From Candidatus Micrarchaeota archaeon UBA95 (GTDB taxonomy: Archaea > Micrarchaeota > Micrarchaeia > Norongarragalinales > Norongarragalinaceae), in NCBI GenBank assembly GCA_002499405.1, contig DALH01000035.1, positions 1 through 12,146 of the forward strand: 12,146 nucleotides of DNA, read 5' to 3'. The number at the start of each line of letters is the position of its first letter. The stretch's first letter is position 1. A model generated the notes under the pieces. That model was given only the letters and a program-made list of their open reading frames with translations, made no database searches and was not told where the DNA came from. Shown here piece by piece: positions 1 to 6,100 of the stretch. The translations under genes and the position numbers were made by a program.

Positions 1-839
1 AAGTGTTCGCGGCGGATTACGTGCTTGTCGCCGGTGGCGGTAACGAATATGTCCCCGATTCCGGCCGCCGCGTCCATCGGCATTACTTGGAACCCGTGCA
101 TGTGCGCTTCCAACGCTTTTACGGGGTTCACCTCGGTTACCACGACTTTGGCGCCCAAGCCGCGCGCCCTCAAGGCGAGTCCGTGGCCGCAGTAGCCGAA
201 GCCTGCAATGACGAATGTTTTTCCGGCGATTAAGACGTCGGTTGCGCGGATGATGCCGTCCATCGTGCTCTGGCCAGTCCCGAAAAAGTTGTCAAAGTGG
301 TGTTTGGTGGGTGTGTCGTTCACGGCGATTATTGGATATTTGAGGGCGCCGTTAGACGCCATTGCGCGGAGGCGTATGACTCCCGTCGTGGTTTCTTCTT
401 GTCCCGCGGTTATTCCGTCCAACAATTCCGTGCGCTTGGTGTGCGCGGTGTTCACGAGGTCGGCGCCGTCGTCCACCGTGATCGTGGGCTTCAAGTCCAA
501 TGCCTTGTTTATGCAGCGGTAATAACCTTTTTCGTCGATTCCGTGAACCGCGAAAACGGGAATTCCTTGCGAAACAAGTGCCGCGGCAACGTTGTCCTGC
601 GTGCTCAACGGGTTTGAGGCGCATAAAGCGACTTTGGCGCCGCCCGCGACCAGGGTCTCCATCAAGACCGCGGTTTCCTTGGTTACGTGGAGGCAGGCCG
701 CAATGCGTGCGCCCTTCAACGGCTTTTCTTTTTGGAATCGCTTCCTTATGAGGGCGAGCACGGGCATCTGGTTGCGCGCCCATTCAACTGCTTTGGCTCC
801 GTCTCCGGATAGCGATTCGTCTCCAATCTCGTAATCCAT
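1..839 (-). CDS. ahcY: S-adenosylhomocysteine hydrolase, archaeal type (3' end outside window)
   Basis: Splits S-adenosylhomocysteine into homocysteine and adenosine in an NAD-dependent reaction, relieving product inhibition of methyltransferases. The 279 N-terminal residues are present; the C-terminal third lies beyond the left edge. Residues matching the known catalytic set are visible: H51 (in CLHVTKETAVL), D124 (VDDGADL), E149 (QEETTTG), N174, K179, D183 and N184 (TKHHFDN). The NAD-binding glycine loop GFGYCGHG is at 213-220. The FFGTGQS stretch after the catalytic Lys/Asp and the GYCGHG loop resemble the shorter archaeal/thermophile form rather than the eukaryotic one. The ATG is preceded by AGGTGA, which also contains the TGA stop of the upstream membrane-protein gene, so translation is probably coupled. 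Some archaeal relatives prefer S-inosylhomocysteine; the sequence does not settle the substrate. Confidence 0.95.
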   Translation of the reverse strand, partial: MDYEIGDESLSGDGAKAVEWARNQMPVLALIRKRFQKEKPLKGARIAACLHVTKETAVLMETLVAGGAKVALCASNPLSTQDNVAAALVSQGIPVFAVHGIDEKGYYRCINKALDLKPTITVDDGADLVNTAHTKRTELLDGITAGQEETTTGVIRLRAMASNGALKYPIIAVNDTPTKHHFDNFFGTGQSTMDGIIRATDVLIAGKTFVIAGFGYCGHGLALRARGLGAKVVVTEVNPVKALEAHMHGFQVMPMDAAAGIGDIFVTATGDKHVIRREH

Positions 840-844
840 GAATT

Positions 845-1582
845 TCACCTTAACAAGGAGTATTTGCTGAGAAAGATTTGGGTCTTCAACACTTCAAGGA
901 AGGGCAGGATGAACAAGGCGTTCACGGCCACGCCAACCTGCAAGGCAATCGGCCACGACTCGGAGAGGGAGAGGAACACTGCGGTGTTGGCTAGCACGAG
1001 GAGGGAAGCGAAGAGCAGGAAGAAAACGAAGTAGTAAAATTTGCGGGTCAACACCTTGAAAGCGATTTTCAAGGCGCTCAACAACTTCGCGTTCTCAAGC
1101 ACGAGCGACTGGGGCACGAAAAGAATGGTGAGGGAAACGATGAGAGACCACGCCGGCACGAGGAACTGAGAATGTTGCGGGTAGGCGTCGCGCAGCCACA
1201 AGGCGCCCACGAAGATGGCGATGAACGCGGCCAGGAAGACCGTGAAGAGTTTCAGCGTCAACAACTCTATTTCCTCGAATTCGGCGTGGCGGATTCTCGT
1301 GAGCGTGCGCTGGTGCTTTACTATCAAGTTTATTGCGGTGATGGCGAATGAGTAAAGCAGCAAGGCGAACAAAAAGGCGAGGACTATGAACAAGGCGTTG
1401 CCCGTGGTCAAATCTGTTTGCAGGCTCGAAAACCGTAGGAACACGCCGGTAGCCGCAACGTAGTTGGGCAGCAACGAGGCGAGCGGCAAGGCGAACAGCA
1501 GGGGTATGCTGAACGCTAGAATGAACTTCAGGTTGTCCGAATAGGATTTCCAGGAATGCCTCAACAACGATTTTATTGACAT
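845..1582 (-). CDS. Six-helix integral membrane protein of unknown function
   Basis: A 245-residue protein with about six hydrophobic segments (roughly 20-40, 62-88, 108-130, 141-157, 182-206, 210-230) and Lys/Arg-rich loops (86-99). I do not recognise a specific family. The pattern in 155-195, a Pro, then VLENAKLLSALKIAFKVL, then a long hydrophobic helix, resembles the membrane domain seen in glycerophosphodiester phosphodiesterase-membrane/DUF975-like proteins; this is an analogy only. It sits between the tRNA methylthiotransferase and ahcY on the same strand, 35 nt after the former. Its TGA stop forms part of the ahcY ribosome binding site, leaving 5 nt between the genes. A TTTAAA element centred 29 nt before the ATG suggests its own promoter with an approximately 3-nt leader, co-transcribing ahcY. 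Confidence 0.85.
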   Translation of the reverse strand: MSIKSLLRHSWKSYSDNLKFILAFSIPLLFALPLASLLPNYVAATGVFLRFSSLQTDLTTGNALFIVLAFLFALLLYSFAITAINLIVKHQRTLTRIRHAEFEEIELLTLKLFTVFLAAFIAIFVGALWLRDAYPQHSQFLVPAWSLIVSLTILFVPQSLVLENAKLLSALKIAFKVLTRKFYYFVFFLLFASLLVLANTAVFLSLSESWPIALQVGVAVNALFILPFLEVLKTQIFLSKYSLLR

Positions 1583-1608
1583 TACGCAAGAATTAAGGCG
1601 GAGCGCCG

Positions 1609-1614
1609 TTTAAA
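1609..1614 (-). promoter_or_regulatory. TATA box for membrane protein + ahcY
   Basis: On the minus strand the sequence reads GTTTTAAACGG. The TTTAAA core is centred at 1611.5, so a start site about 26 nt downstream falls near 1585, three nt before the ATG at 1582. It lies between the stop of the methylthiotransferase and the membrane gene. Confidence 0.5.
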
Positions 1615-1617
1615 ACG

Positions 1618-2847
1618 TTACTCCGGCGCGGTCTCGCCGAATAAATGGGTCGGCTCAGCCCCAGTTACGCGCACGCGCACGAACTCCCCGATTTCTCCCG
1701 CGGGCAGAACCACTGGCTTGTAAGCCGTGGTGCGCGCCACCACGCCCTTCCTGCCGCGTTCAACTATCACCGCGTCGAAAACCGCACCCACGAGGCGCTC
1801 GTTTAATTCAAGGCTTTTCTGCCTGACAACCTCGGCCAAGGCGGTGCTCCGCTCCTTGACCGTGCGCGAGGGCAACGGCTTCAAGCGCGCGGCAATCGTG
1901 CCGGGGCGGCGGCCGTACTTGGAAACGTTGACCACGTCAAAACCAATTTCTTCAACGAGTTTCAGGGACGCTTCAAAGTCCCCTTCGGTTTCAGTTGGGT
2001 AGCCAACTATCAAGTCGGTTGCAAGGGAGCCGCCCACGATTGAACGGTATTCATTGACCGCTTGCTTGAAATCGTTCACGGAATAAGGCCGCCCCATGTG
2101 TTCAAGCACTGAATCCGAGCCGCTTTGCACGGGGAGGTGGGCGAACGCAAAGGTTTTCGCGGAGAAGGCGCGCCACAAATCCGCGTCGCAGTGCTGGGGG
2201 TTCGTCATTCCAACGCGCACGAGGAACCGCCCCTCCAGTTCTGAAACCGCGTGCAACAATGCGGCCAGCGAGCCGCCAAAATCTTTTCCATAGCAGCCAG
2301 CGTCCTGCGCCGTGAAGCGTATTTCCCTGGCGCCGTTTGCAACTGCCCCGTGCACCTGGGTCAAGAGGATTGGAACGGGAACGCTTTTCAGGCCGGTTCT
2401 GGCTAGGCGCGTGAAGCAATAAGTGCACGAGCCAAGGCACCCGTCGCAGATGCGGATGCGCGCCACAATTCCGTCAACGCTTGCCCCGCCGACCACCCGA
2501 CCCTTTTGGAACGAGGCGCGCCTTTTCTGAAAAGCCGCTTCAACCGCGTCAACGACTTTGTCCTGGGCGCGCACTCCCAGCAAAACCGCGTCCGGGCGGA
2601 TGCGTTCGATGATTCGGGAATCGGCTTGCGGAATACAGCCGGTTACGACCACGGGCTTGGGGCAGTGTTCAACGTAGTACAACACCTTTTTTTCCGTGTT
2701 ATCCTTCACGCCGCAAGTGTTCACTATCACGACGTCTGCTTCCTTCTCGGATGACGGGGAAATGCCGGCAACTTGAAGCGCCCTTTGCAAGGCCTCGGAG
2801 TCGGCTTGGTTGTAGGTGCACCCGTAAGTCCGCACGAAAACCCGCAT
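1618..2847 (-). CDS. tRNA-t6A37 methylthiotransferase (CDKAL1/archaeal MtaB type, radical SAM)
   Basis: Adds a methylthio group to C2 of N6-threonylcarbamoyladenosine at position 37 of ANN-decoding tRNAs, using two [4Fe-4S] clusters and two SAM molecules. The 409 residues have the expected three-part plan. An N-terminal UPF0004 domain carries cluster-binding C10 (YGCTYNQAD), C45 (NTCGVKD) and C71 (TGCIPQ). The radical-SAM motif CX3CX2C is C137, C141, C144 (CLGSCTYC). A C-terminal TRAM domain covers about 352-406. The TYGCT.NQ.D signature and the length favour the archaeal/eukaryotic t6A group over bacterial MiaB or RimO, but substrate is assigned by family. It is the first gene of the minus-strand set; the downstream ahcY would remove the SAH made by its methyl-transfer half reaction. 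ATG 2847 is preferred because it gives the usual short strand before the first cysteine. Confidence 0.9.
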   Translation of the reverse strand: MRVFVRTYGCTYNQADSEALQRALQVAGISPSSEKEADVVIVNTCGVKDNTEKKVLYYVEHCPKPVVVTGCIPQADSRIIERIRPDAVLLGVRAQDKVVDAVEAAFQKRRASFQKGRVVGGASVDGIVARIRICDGCLGSCTYCFTRLARTGLKSVPVPILLTQVHGAVANGAREIRFTAQDAGCYGKDFGGSLAALLHAVSELEGRFLVRVGMTNPQHCDADLWRAFSAKTFAFAHLPVQSGSDSVLEHMGRPYSVNDFKQAVNEYRSIVGGSLATDLIVGYPTETEGDFEASLKLVEEIGFDVVNVSKYGRRPGTIAARLKPLPSRTVKERSTALAEVVRQKSLELNERLVGAVFDAVIVERGRKGVVARTTAYKPVVLPAGEIGEFVRVRVTGAEPTHLFGETAPE

Positions 2848-2905
2848 TCAGCAAAACCTTATTTAAGCGTTGCAAGCCCATACAATAATACTTTTGTGAT
2901 GCTTT
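2848..2905. promoter_or_regulatory. Divergent promoter region, methylthiotransferase / zinc-finger gene
   Basis: The 58 bases separating two divergent genes contain two AT-rich TATA-like elements. One is TTAAATAA on the minus strand (2859-2866), too close to ATG 2847 for normal spacing. The other is TACAATAATAC (2881-2891), which could serve either strand. Assignment of each element to each gene is uncertain. Confidence 0.4.
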
Positions 2906-3103
2906 ATGACTAAGATTAAAATGAGCCATAAGTGCGAGCGTTGCGGCCGCGAGGCGCAATACCGCGAGGCGTGCAACCACTGCAACCGCAAGGTTTGCCA
3001 GTCCTGCATCAAGAACAGCAAGCGCACTTCAACGGGGCGCGCCATAATCTGCAAGGACTGTTGTGGCGACTCGGCCAAGCGGAAAAAGCACGGGCAGGCA
3101 TGA
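2906..3103 (+). CDS. Small eight-cysteine zinc-binding protein
   Basis: A 65-residue protein with four CxxC knuckles: C10/C13, C23/C26, C31/C34 and C49/C52, plus C53. The alternating pairs and the CNHCNRKVCQSC core are what one expects of a two-zinc cross-brace (FYVE/RING-like) fold, with C10/C13 pairing with C31/C34 and C23/C26 with C49/C52. The tail is basic (AKRKKHGQ), compatible with nucleic-acid or ribosome binding, though function is unknown. Its TGA overlaps the ATG of the metallo-hydrolase gene (ATGA), indicating translational coupling. The start could instead be the ATG at 2921 (MSHKCERCG), which loses no cysteine and fits better if TACAATAATAC is the TATA box. Confidence 0.8.
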   Translation: MTKIKMSHKCERCGREAQYREACNHCNRKVCQSCIKNSKRTSTGRAIICKDCCGDSAKRKKHGQA

Positions 3104-3606
3104 AAACGATTAAGGGCGCGGATTACCCGGAGTTGAGTTGCAATGCCTACTGGCTTGACGGGCTGGCAATTGACTGCGGGCCGTTGACGCACTTCCCGCA
3201 TGAACCCGAACTGATTTTGTTGACCCACGGTCATTACGACCACTGCGGGGGAGTGAGAAGCCGCGCCCTGCTGCACGAAGCCGACTGGGACGTGAAGTGG
3301 TTGAACGAACAATTCCGGAACTTCGAGCGGCCTTCCCAAATAGGGCGCCTGAGAAAAAAGAATTTTGAATGGGTGGATTGGTTTCTCAAGGTGATTGAGA
3401 CGCCGGGACACACGCCGGGGAGCGTCTGCTTTTTCGACGAGGAAAAACGCGTTTTATTCAGCGGCGACACGTTGTTCGCGGACGGATTTGGTCGAACCGA
3501 CTTGAACGGGGGAAACCCAGAAAAAATGGCTGAAAGCCTGGAGTTGGTTGAGTCGCTCAACTGGAAAACTCTTTACCCGGGGCACGGGCCGGCAATGCAT
3601 AGATGA
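3100..3606 (+). CDS. Metallo-beta-lactamase-fold hydrolase
   Basis: A compact 168-residue hydrolase of the glyoxalase II/MBL superfamily. The full dinuclear metal set is visible: HGHYDH at 43-48 (motif HxHxDH), H104 in TPGHTPGS, D123 in SGDTLF, and H162 in YPGHGP near the C-terminus. It is shorter than typical glyoxalase II enzymes (about 210-260 residues) and lacks room for a substrate-binding domain, so thioester hydrolysis is only one possibility. The start is ATG 3100, which overlaps the stop of the zinc-finger gene; the open frame continues upstream to 2932 but that stretch is the zinc-finger gene read in another phase. Context gives no pathway beyond the coupling with the zinc-finger protein. 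Confidence 0.88.
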   Translation: MKTIKGADYPELSCNAYWLDGLAIDCGPLTHFPHEPELILLTHGHYDHCGGVRSRALLHEADWDVKWLNEQFRNFERPSQIGRLRKKNFEWVDWFLKVIETPGHTPGSVCFFDEEKRVLFSGDTLFADGFGRTDLNGGNPEKMAESLELVESLNWKTLYPGHGPAMHR

Positions 3607-3611
3607 GTTGC

Positions 3612-3620
3612 TTTTTTATT
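3612..3620 (+). promoter_or_regulatory. Probable TATA box for the antiporter gene
   Basis: TTTTTTATT lies about 25 nt before ATG 3642, the spacing seen for other first genes here. An AAGGA six nt before the ATG could alternatively act as a ribosome binding site on a transcript reading through from the hydrolase gene. Confidence 0.35.
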
Positions 3621-3641
3621 CAGGAACGCGGTTAAGGATTC

Positions 3642-4895
3642 ATGACCGAGCAATTCCTTCTCTTGGGAACGATCATCCTGGTAGGTTTCTTCGGTTCCCT
3701 TTTCTTCAAGAAGACCCGGATTCCCGACGTCTTGATTCTCCTGCTCTTCGGCGTAATCCTCGGCCCCGTCACCAACATAGTCGCGCCGGGCTACTTCGCG
3801 GGCATGGCGTCCTTCGTCGGCACGCTTGCCTTGATTCTGGTCTTGTTCGACGGCGGGTTGAACCTCAACATATCCGAGGTCGTGAAAGGCGTTCCCGAAG
3901 CCATCCTGTTCGCCTTGAGCTCATTCATAATCAGTTCGGTTCTCGTTGGCTCGGCGCTGCACTTCCTTGCCGGGTGGAACTTTCTTCACGCCCTCCTGAT
4001 GGGGGTTGTGGTCGGGGGCACGAGTTCGCCCATTGTGATGTCCATCGTCGAAAAACTGAGGGCCGGGGGGAAAGCGAAGACCGTGCTCAGCTTGGAATCC
4101 GTGATAACCGACGTCCTCTGCATCATCACCGCCGTTGTCCTCGTGGAACTGATAATCCTCAAGTCGTTCAACGCCAGCGCAATAGCCCAGGACCTGACGA
4201 GTGCGTTCACGACGGCGGCCGTGGTTGGCTTCCTCTTCGGCGTGTTCTGGGTCGGCATTCTAAGAAAGTTTTACGGCAAGCCCTTCGGCTACGTGGTCAC
4301 CCTCGCCGCCATATTCATAATGTACGCGTTCGTGGAAAGCATCGGCGGAAGCGGCGCCGTATCCGTGTTGTGCTTCAGCCTGGTGCTCGGAAACTCGCAC
4401 GAAATATTTCAGTACCTGCGCATACAAGGCGGCTCGGAAATAGACGAAAACATCCGCATCGTCCAGCGCGAAATCTCGTTCTTCGTTAAAACCTTCTTCT
4501 TCGTCTACCTCGGTTTCCTCTTCAACATGAACGCGCTCCAACTCGCGCCGCTTTCACTGGCACTCATAATACTGGCCGCGATTTACATCGGGCGCACGAT
4601 AGCTGTCAGGATACTCGTCGCCAAGGAAAAACACTTTGAAAAGGACTCGGCGCTCATGCTCTCACTTGCGCCGCGCGGGCTGGCCGCGGCGGTGCTCGCA
4701 TTCCTCCCCTTGAATTCGGGCATAAAAATAGATTACTTCTCGGACATCGCGTTCCTCATAATCTTATTCACTAGCATAGTGGCCACCGCCGGCGCATTCA
4801 TGTTCGGCGGCGGAGTGGCAGAGGAAACCGCCACAACCGGAAAAAGCGACGCCACTTCAAGGCAAAACAAGCCCCGCGTCGTATCAAAGCGCTAG
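3642..4895 (+). CDS. Cation:proton antiporter, CPA1/NhaP-like
   Basis: A 417-residue polytopic protein with about 11-12 hydrophobic segments, exchanging Na+ or K+ for protons across the cell membrane. Family marks are LVLFDGGLNLN at 67-76, GGTSSP at 125-130, the TM5 motif LESVITD with E152 and D157, and APRGL at 343-347 with the conserved Arg. The C-terminus after about 392 is a short polar tail; there is no RCK/TrkA regulatory domain. Compared with well-studied NhaP proteins the ion-site sequences differ: TSSP where TDP is usual, and T-D where N-D is usual, so stoichiometry and ion choice cannot be inferred. The gene begins 35 nt after the hydrolase gene and ends within a CTAG shared with a convergent gene. 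Confidence 0.9.
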   Translation: MTEQFLLLGTIILVGFFGSLFFKKTRIPDVLILLLFGVILGPVTNIVAPGYFAGMASFVGTLALILVLFDGGLNLNISEVVKGVPEAILFALSSFIISSVLVGSALHFLAGWNFLHALLMGVVVGGTSSPIVMSIVEKLRAGGKAKTVLSLESVITDVLCIITAVVLVELIILKSFNASAIAQDLTSAFTTAAVVGFLFGVFWVGILRKFYGKPFGYVVTLAAIFIMYAFVESIGGSGAVSVLCFSLVLGNSHEIFQYLRIQGGSEIDENIRIVQREISFFVKTFFFVYLGFLFNMNALQLAPLSLALIILAAIYIGRTIAVRILVAKEKHFEKDSALMLSLAPRGLAAAVLAFLPLNSGIKIDYFSDIAFLIILFTSIVATAGAFMFGGGVAEETATTGKSDATSRQNKPRVVSKR

Positions 4896-5074
4896 TCCAG
4901 AAACGCATTTCCAAGCATGCCCAAACCATGGTTGGACAACGCCAGGTAACCAAAACCGAAGAGTATGACGGCGTCGTCGAACGCAATCAATCCCTTGGCA
5001 AGAAAGAGCACGGCTACCACTAAAGCCATGTTGAAACCCGAATCCCAGCCCTGAAAAAACTCAAGCAAGCCCAT
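4892..5074 (-). CDS. Small hydrophobic membrane protein, 60 residues
   Basis: An unrecognised 60-residue protein with two hydrophobic stretches (about 15-30 and 34-47) separated by an acidic FDDA turn, suggesting a helical hairpin in the membrane. Its TAG stop overlaps the TAG of the convergent antiporter gene on the self-complementary CTAG at 4892-4895. It follows the UMP kinase gene by 23 nt on the same strand. AAATAAATA, overlapping the kinase stop, is centred about 29 nt before the ATG and there is no ribosome binding site, consistent with a nearly leaderless transcript of its own. The correctly placed TATA element and tight packing argue for a real gene, but homology was not tested. Confidence 0.6.
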   Translation of the reverse strand: MGLLEFFQGWDSGFNMALVVAVLFLAKGLIAFDDAVILFGFGYLALSNHGLGMLGNAFLD

Positions 5075-5097
5075 ACAACAATAAGACGGGAAACCGC

Positions 5098-5751
5098 CTA
5101 TTTATTTGTTACTACCGTTCCGTTGTGTTTTTTTCCGTTCAGGGCGGCTTTCAATTGCTCCGAGTCCCGCCCGTCCACGAAGTCAATGCTGATTTTGGCG
5201 CGCCTGGCAATCATTGAAGCAAAAACGTCGAAAGGAAAATTAGTGCGCGACTCGCGCTTGTCGCTCTTGAAAGCCAGGTCCACGAGTTCGTCGTGCGTCA
5301 GGCGCTCCAGGCGTTTTGCGCCCTCCTCGTTCGGGTGGCGGTCGTACAACGCCTCAACCCTGCTCGCGTTGACCAGCCGGCCTTCGCCGAGGGCCTCGGC
5401 AAGCAGGACGGCATCCGCGTCAGTTGTAACTCCTTCAAGCAAGCCCCCCATCACCGGGTTTTCGCCCCGCTCCATGGCGGCCAGGCACTCATCAATGCTC
5501 CGGCAAACCACTCCGCTGATTTTGGAGGCGAGGTGTTCGGCGTTCTCGTAAGTCGCGCGAATTCCTTCCCTGTCACACCAAAAAAAGTTTTCCCCTCGGG
5601 CGTGCGCTTCCCCGACGTATTTCGCCGCGAGTCTTCCGCCGCCCACTACTATTGCGTGGCCCCTCAAAATCGGGGCAACGCGTTCCGCGTAATCATTCCT
5701 TTTCCCGGACTCGTCGAACAACAGCGAGCCCCCCAACGATACGACGACCAT
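5098..5751 (-). CDS. pyrH: UMP kinase, archaeal type
   Basis: Phosphorylates UMP to UDP in pyrimidine nucleotide synthesis in the cytoplasm. The 217 residues follow the amino-acid-kinase fold: nucleotide-binding SLGGSL at 5-10, VVGGGR at 35-40, the UMP-pocket region MGGLLEGVTTDADAVLLAEA at 101-120, VNASRVEALYDRHP at 127-140 (the archaeal enzyme's N-A-T/S-x-V-D/E-x-x-Y-D pattern), and FPFDVFASMIARRAKI at 172-187. The length suits archaeal PyrH (about 220-230). Isopentenyl phosphate kinase and other members of the fold are less likely given GG...TTDA. It starts 11 nt after the upstream helical-protein gene with AAAGGA as ribosome binding site, so the two are probably one operon. Confidence 0.87.
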   Translation of the reverse strand: MVVVSLGGSLLFDESGKRNDYAERVAPILRGHAIVVGGGRLAAKYVGEAHARGENFFWCDREGIRATYENAEHLASKISGVVCRSIDECLAAMERGENPVMGGLLEGVTTDADAVLLAEALGEGRLVNASRVEALYDRHPNEEGAKRLERLTHDELVDLAFKSDKRESRTNFPFDVFASMIARRAKISIDFVDGRDSEQLKAALNGKKHNGTVVTNK

Positions 5752-5762
5752 TATTCAGTCCT

Positions 5763-6011
5763 TTATTTCCGACCCATTCTCTTGGCCAGTTTTTCCACGG
5801 CTTCATTTGCGCGCTTTTCGGCGGCAACGGCTTCGGCATCGGGCTTCAAGTGAATCTTGGAAGAATTGTATGCATTGAAGTGGGAAGCGGCTTTCTTGTA
5901 ACCTTCAAGGGCGGCTCCGCATTTTTCCCTTTGATTGAGGGCATCCGCCAAGTCAAGATGCCTGAAACCCTTTTCACGATCTCGTTCCCATTCTTCAACC
6001 ACTTCAATCAC
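5763..6011 (-). CDS. Small helical protein upstream of UMP kinase (MIT/TPR-like)
   Basis: An 82-residue, highly charged, probably all-helical protein: one helix around 1-30, a second around 30-50 containing ALEGYKKAASHF, and a third, Ala/Glu/Lys-rich, around 58-80 that could form a coiled coil. The helix-turn pattern is reminiscent of MIT or single TPR-type three-helix bundles, but no specific family is recognised. GTG 6011 was chosen because the TATA-like element at 6034-6042 predicts transcription from about 6012; an upstream TTG at 6014 would precede the transcript. It is followed 11 nt later by pyrH. No direct tie to nucleotide metabolism is visible in the sequence. Confidence 0.65.
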   Translation of the reverse strand: MIEVVEEWERDREKGFRHLDLADALNQREKCGAALEGYKKAASHFNAYNSSKIHLKPDAEAVAAEKRANEAVEKLAKRMGRK

Positions 6012-6033
6012 CAAAAAAAATTAGGCGCAAAAG

Positions 6034-6042
6034 AATATAATT
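6034..6042 (-). promoter_or_regulatory. TATA box for the helical protein/pyrH operon
   Basis: On the minus strand the sequence reads AATTATATT, centred about 27 nt before the GTG at 6011. It is one half of a divergent promoter pair with the rfcS promoter. Confidence 0.5.
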
Positions 6043-6046
6043 GTAG

Positions 6047-6060
6047 GCGGTAACGACCGC
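6047..6060. promoter_or_regulatory. Palindrome between divergent promoters (possible operator)
   Basis: GCGGT-AACG-ACCGC is a perfect 5-bp inverted repeat with a 4-nt centre, located almost midway between the two TATA boxes (centres about 6038 and 6072). It could bind a dimeric regulator of both rfcS and the pyrH operon; it could also be chance. Confidence 0.3.
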
Positions 6061-6067
6061 GCAAAAC

Positions 6068-6077
6068 ATTAAAATAA
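6068..6077 (+). promoter_or_regulatory. TATA box for rfcS
   Basis: ATTAAAATAA lies about 28 nt upstream of ATG 6101, implying a leader of 0-4 nt. No ribosome binding site precedes the ATG, consistent with a leaderless mRNA. Confidence 0.5.
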
Positions 6078-6100
6078 CAACCTCCCTTGAGTTGTATGAA

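Noticed and set aside
2932..3099. Upstream extension of the metallo-hydrolase reading frame
   Set aside because: It coincides with the zinc-finger gene in another phase; the ATGA overlap at 3100 and the start of homology-like sequence at MKTIKGADYP favour the short form.
3548..4489. Long arginine/histidine-rich reading frame overlapping the antiporter
   Set aside because: Composition (Arg/His/Gly-rich, no domain) is typical of an out-of-phase shadow in GC-rich coding sequence; the antiporter frame has clear membrane helices and motifs.
6092..6100. TTG start for rfcS, three codons upstream
   Set aside because: It lies upstream of the transcription start predicted from the TATA box, and the family normally begins a few residues before the WVEKYRP motif.
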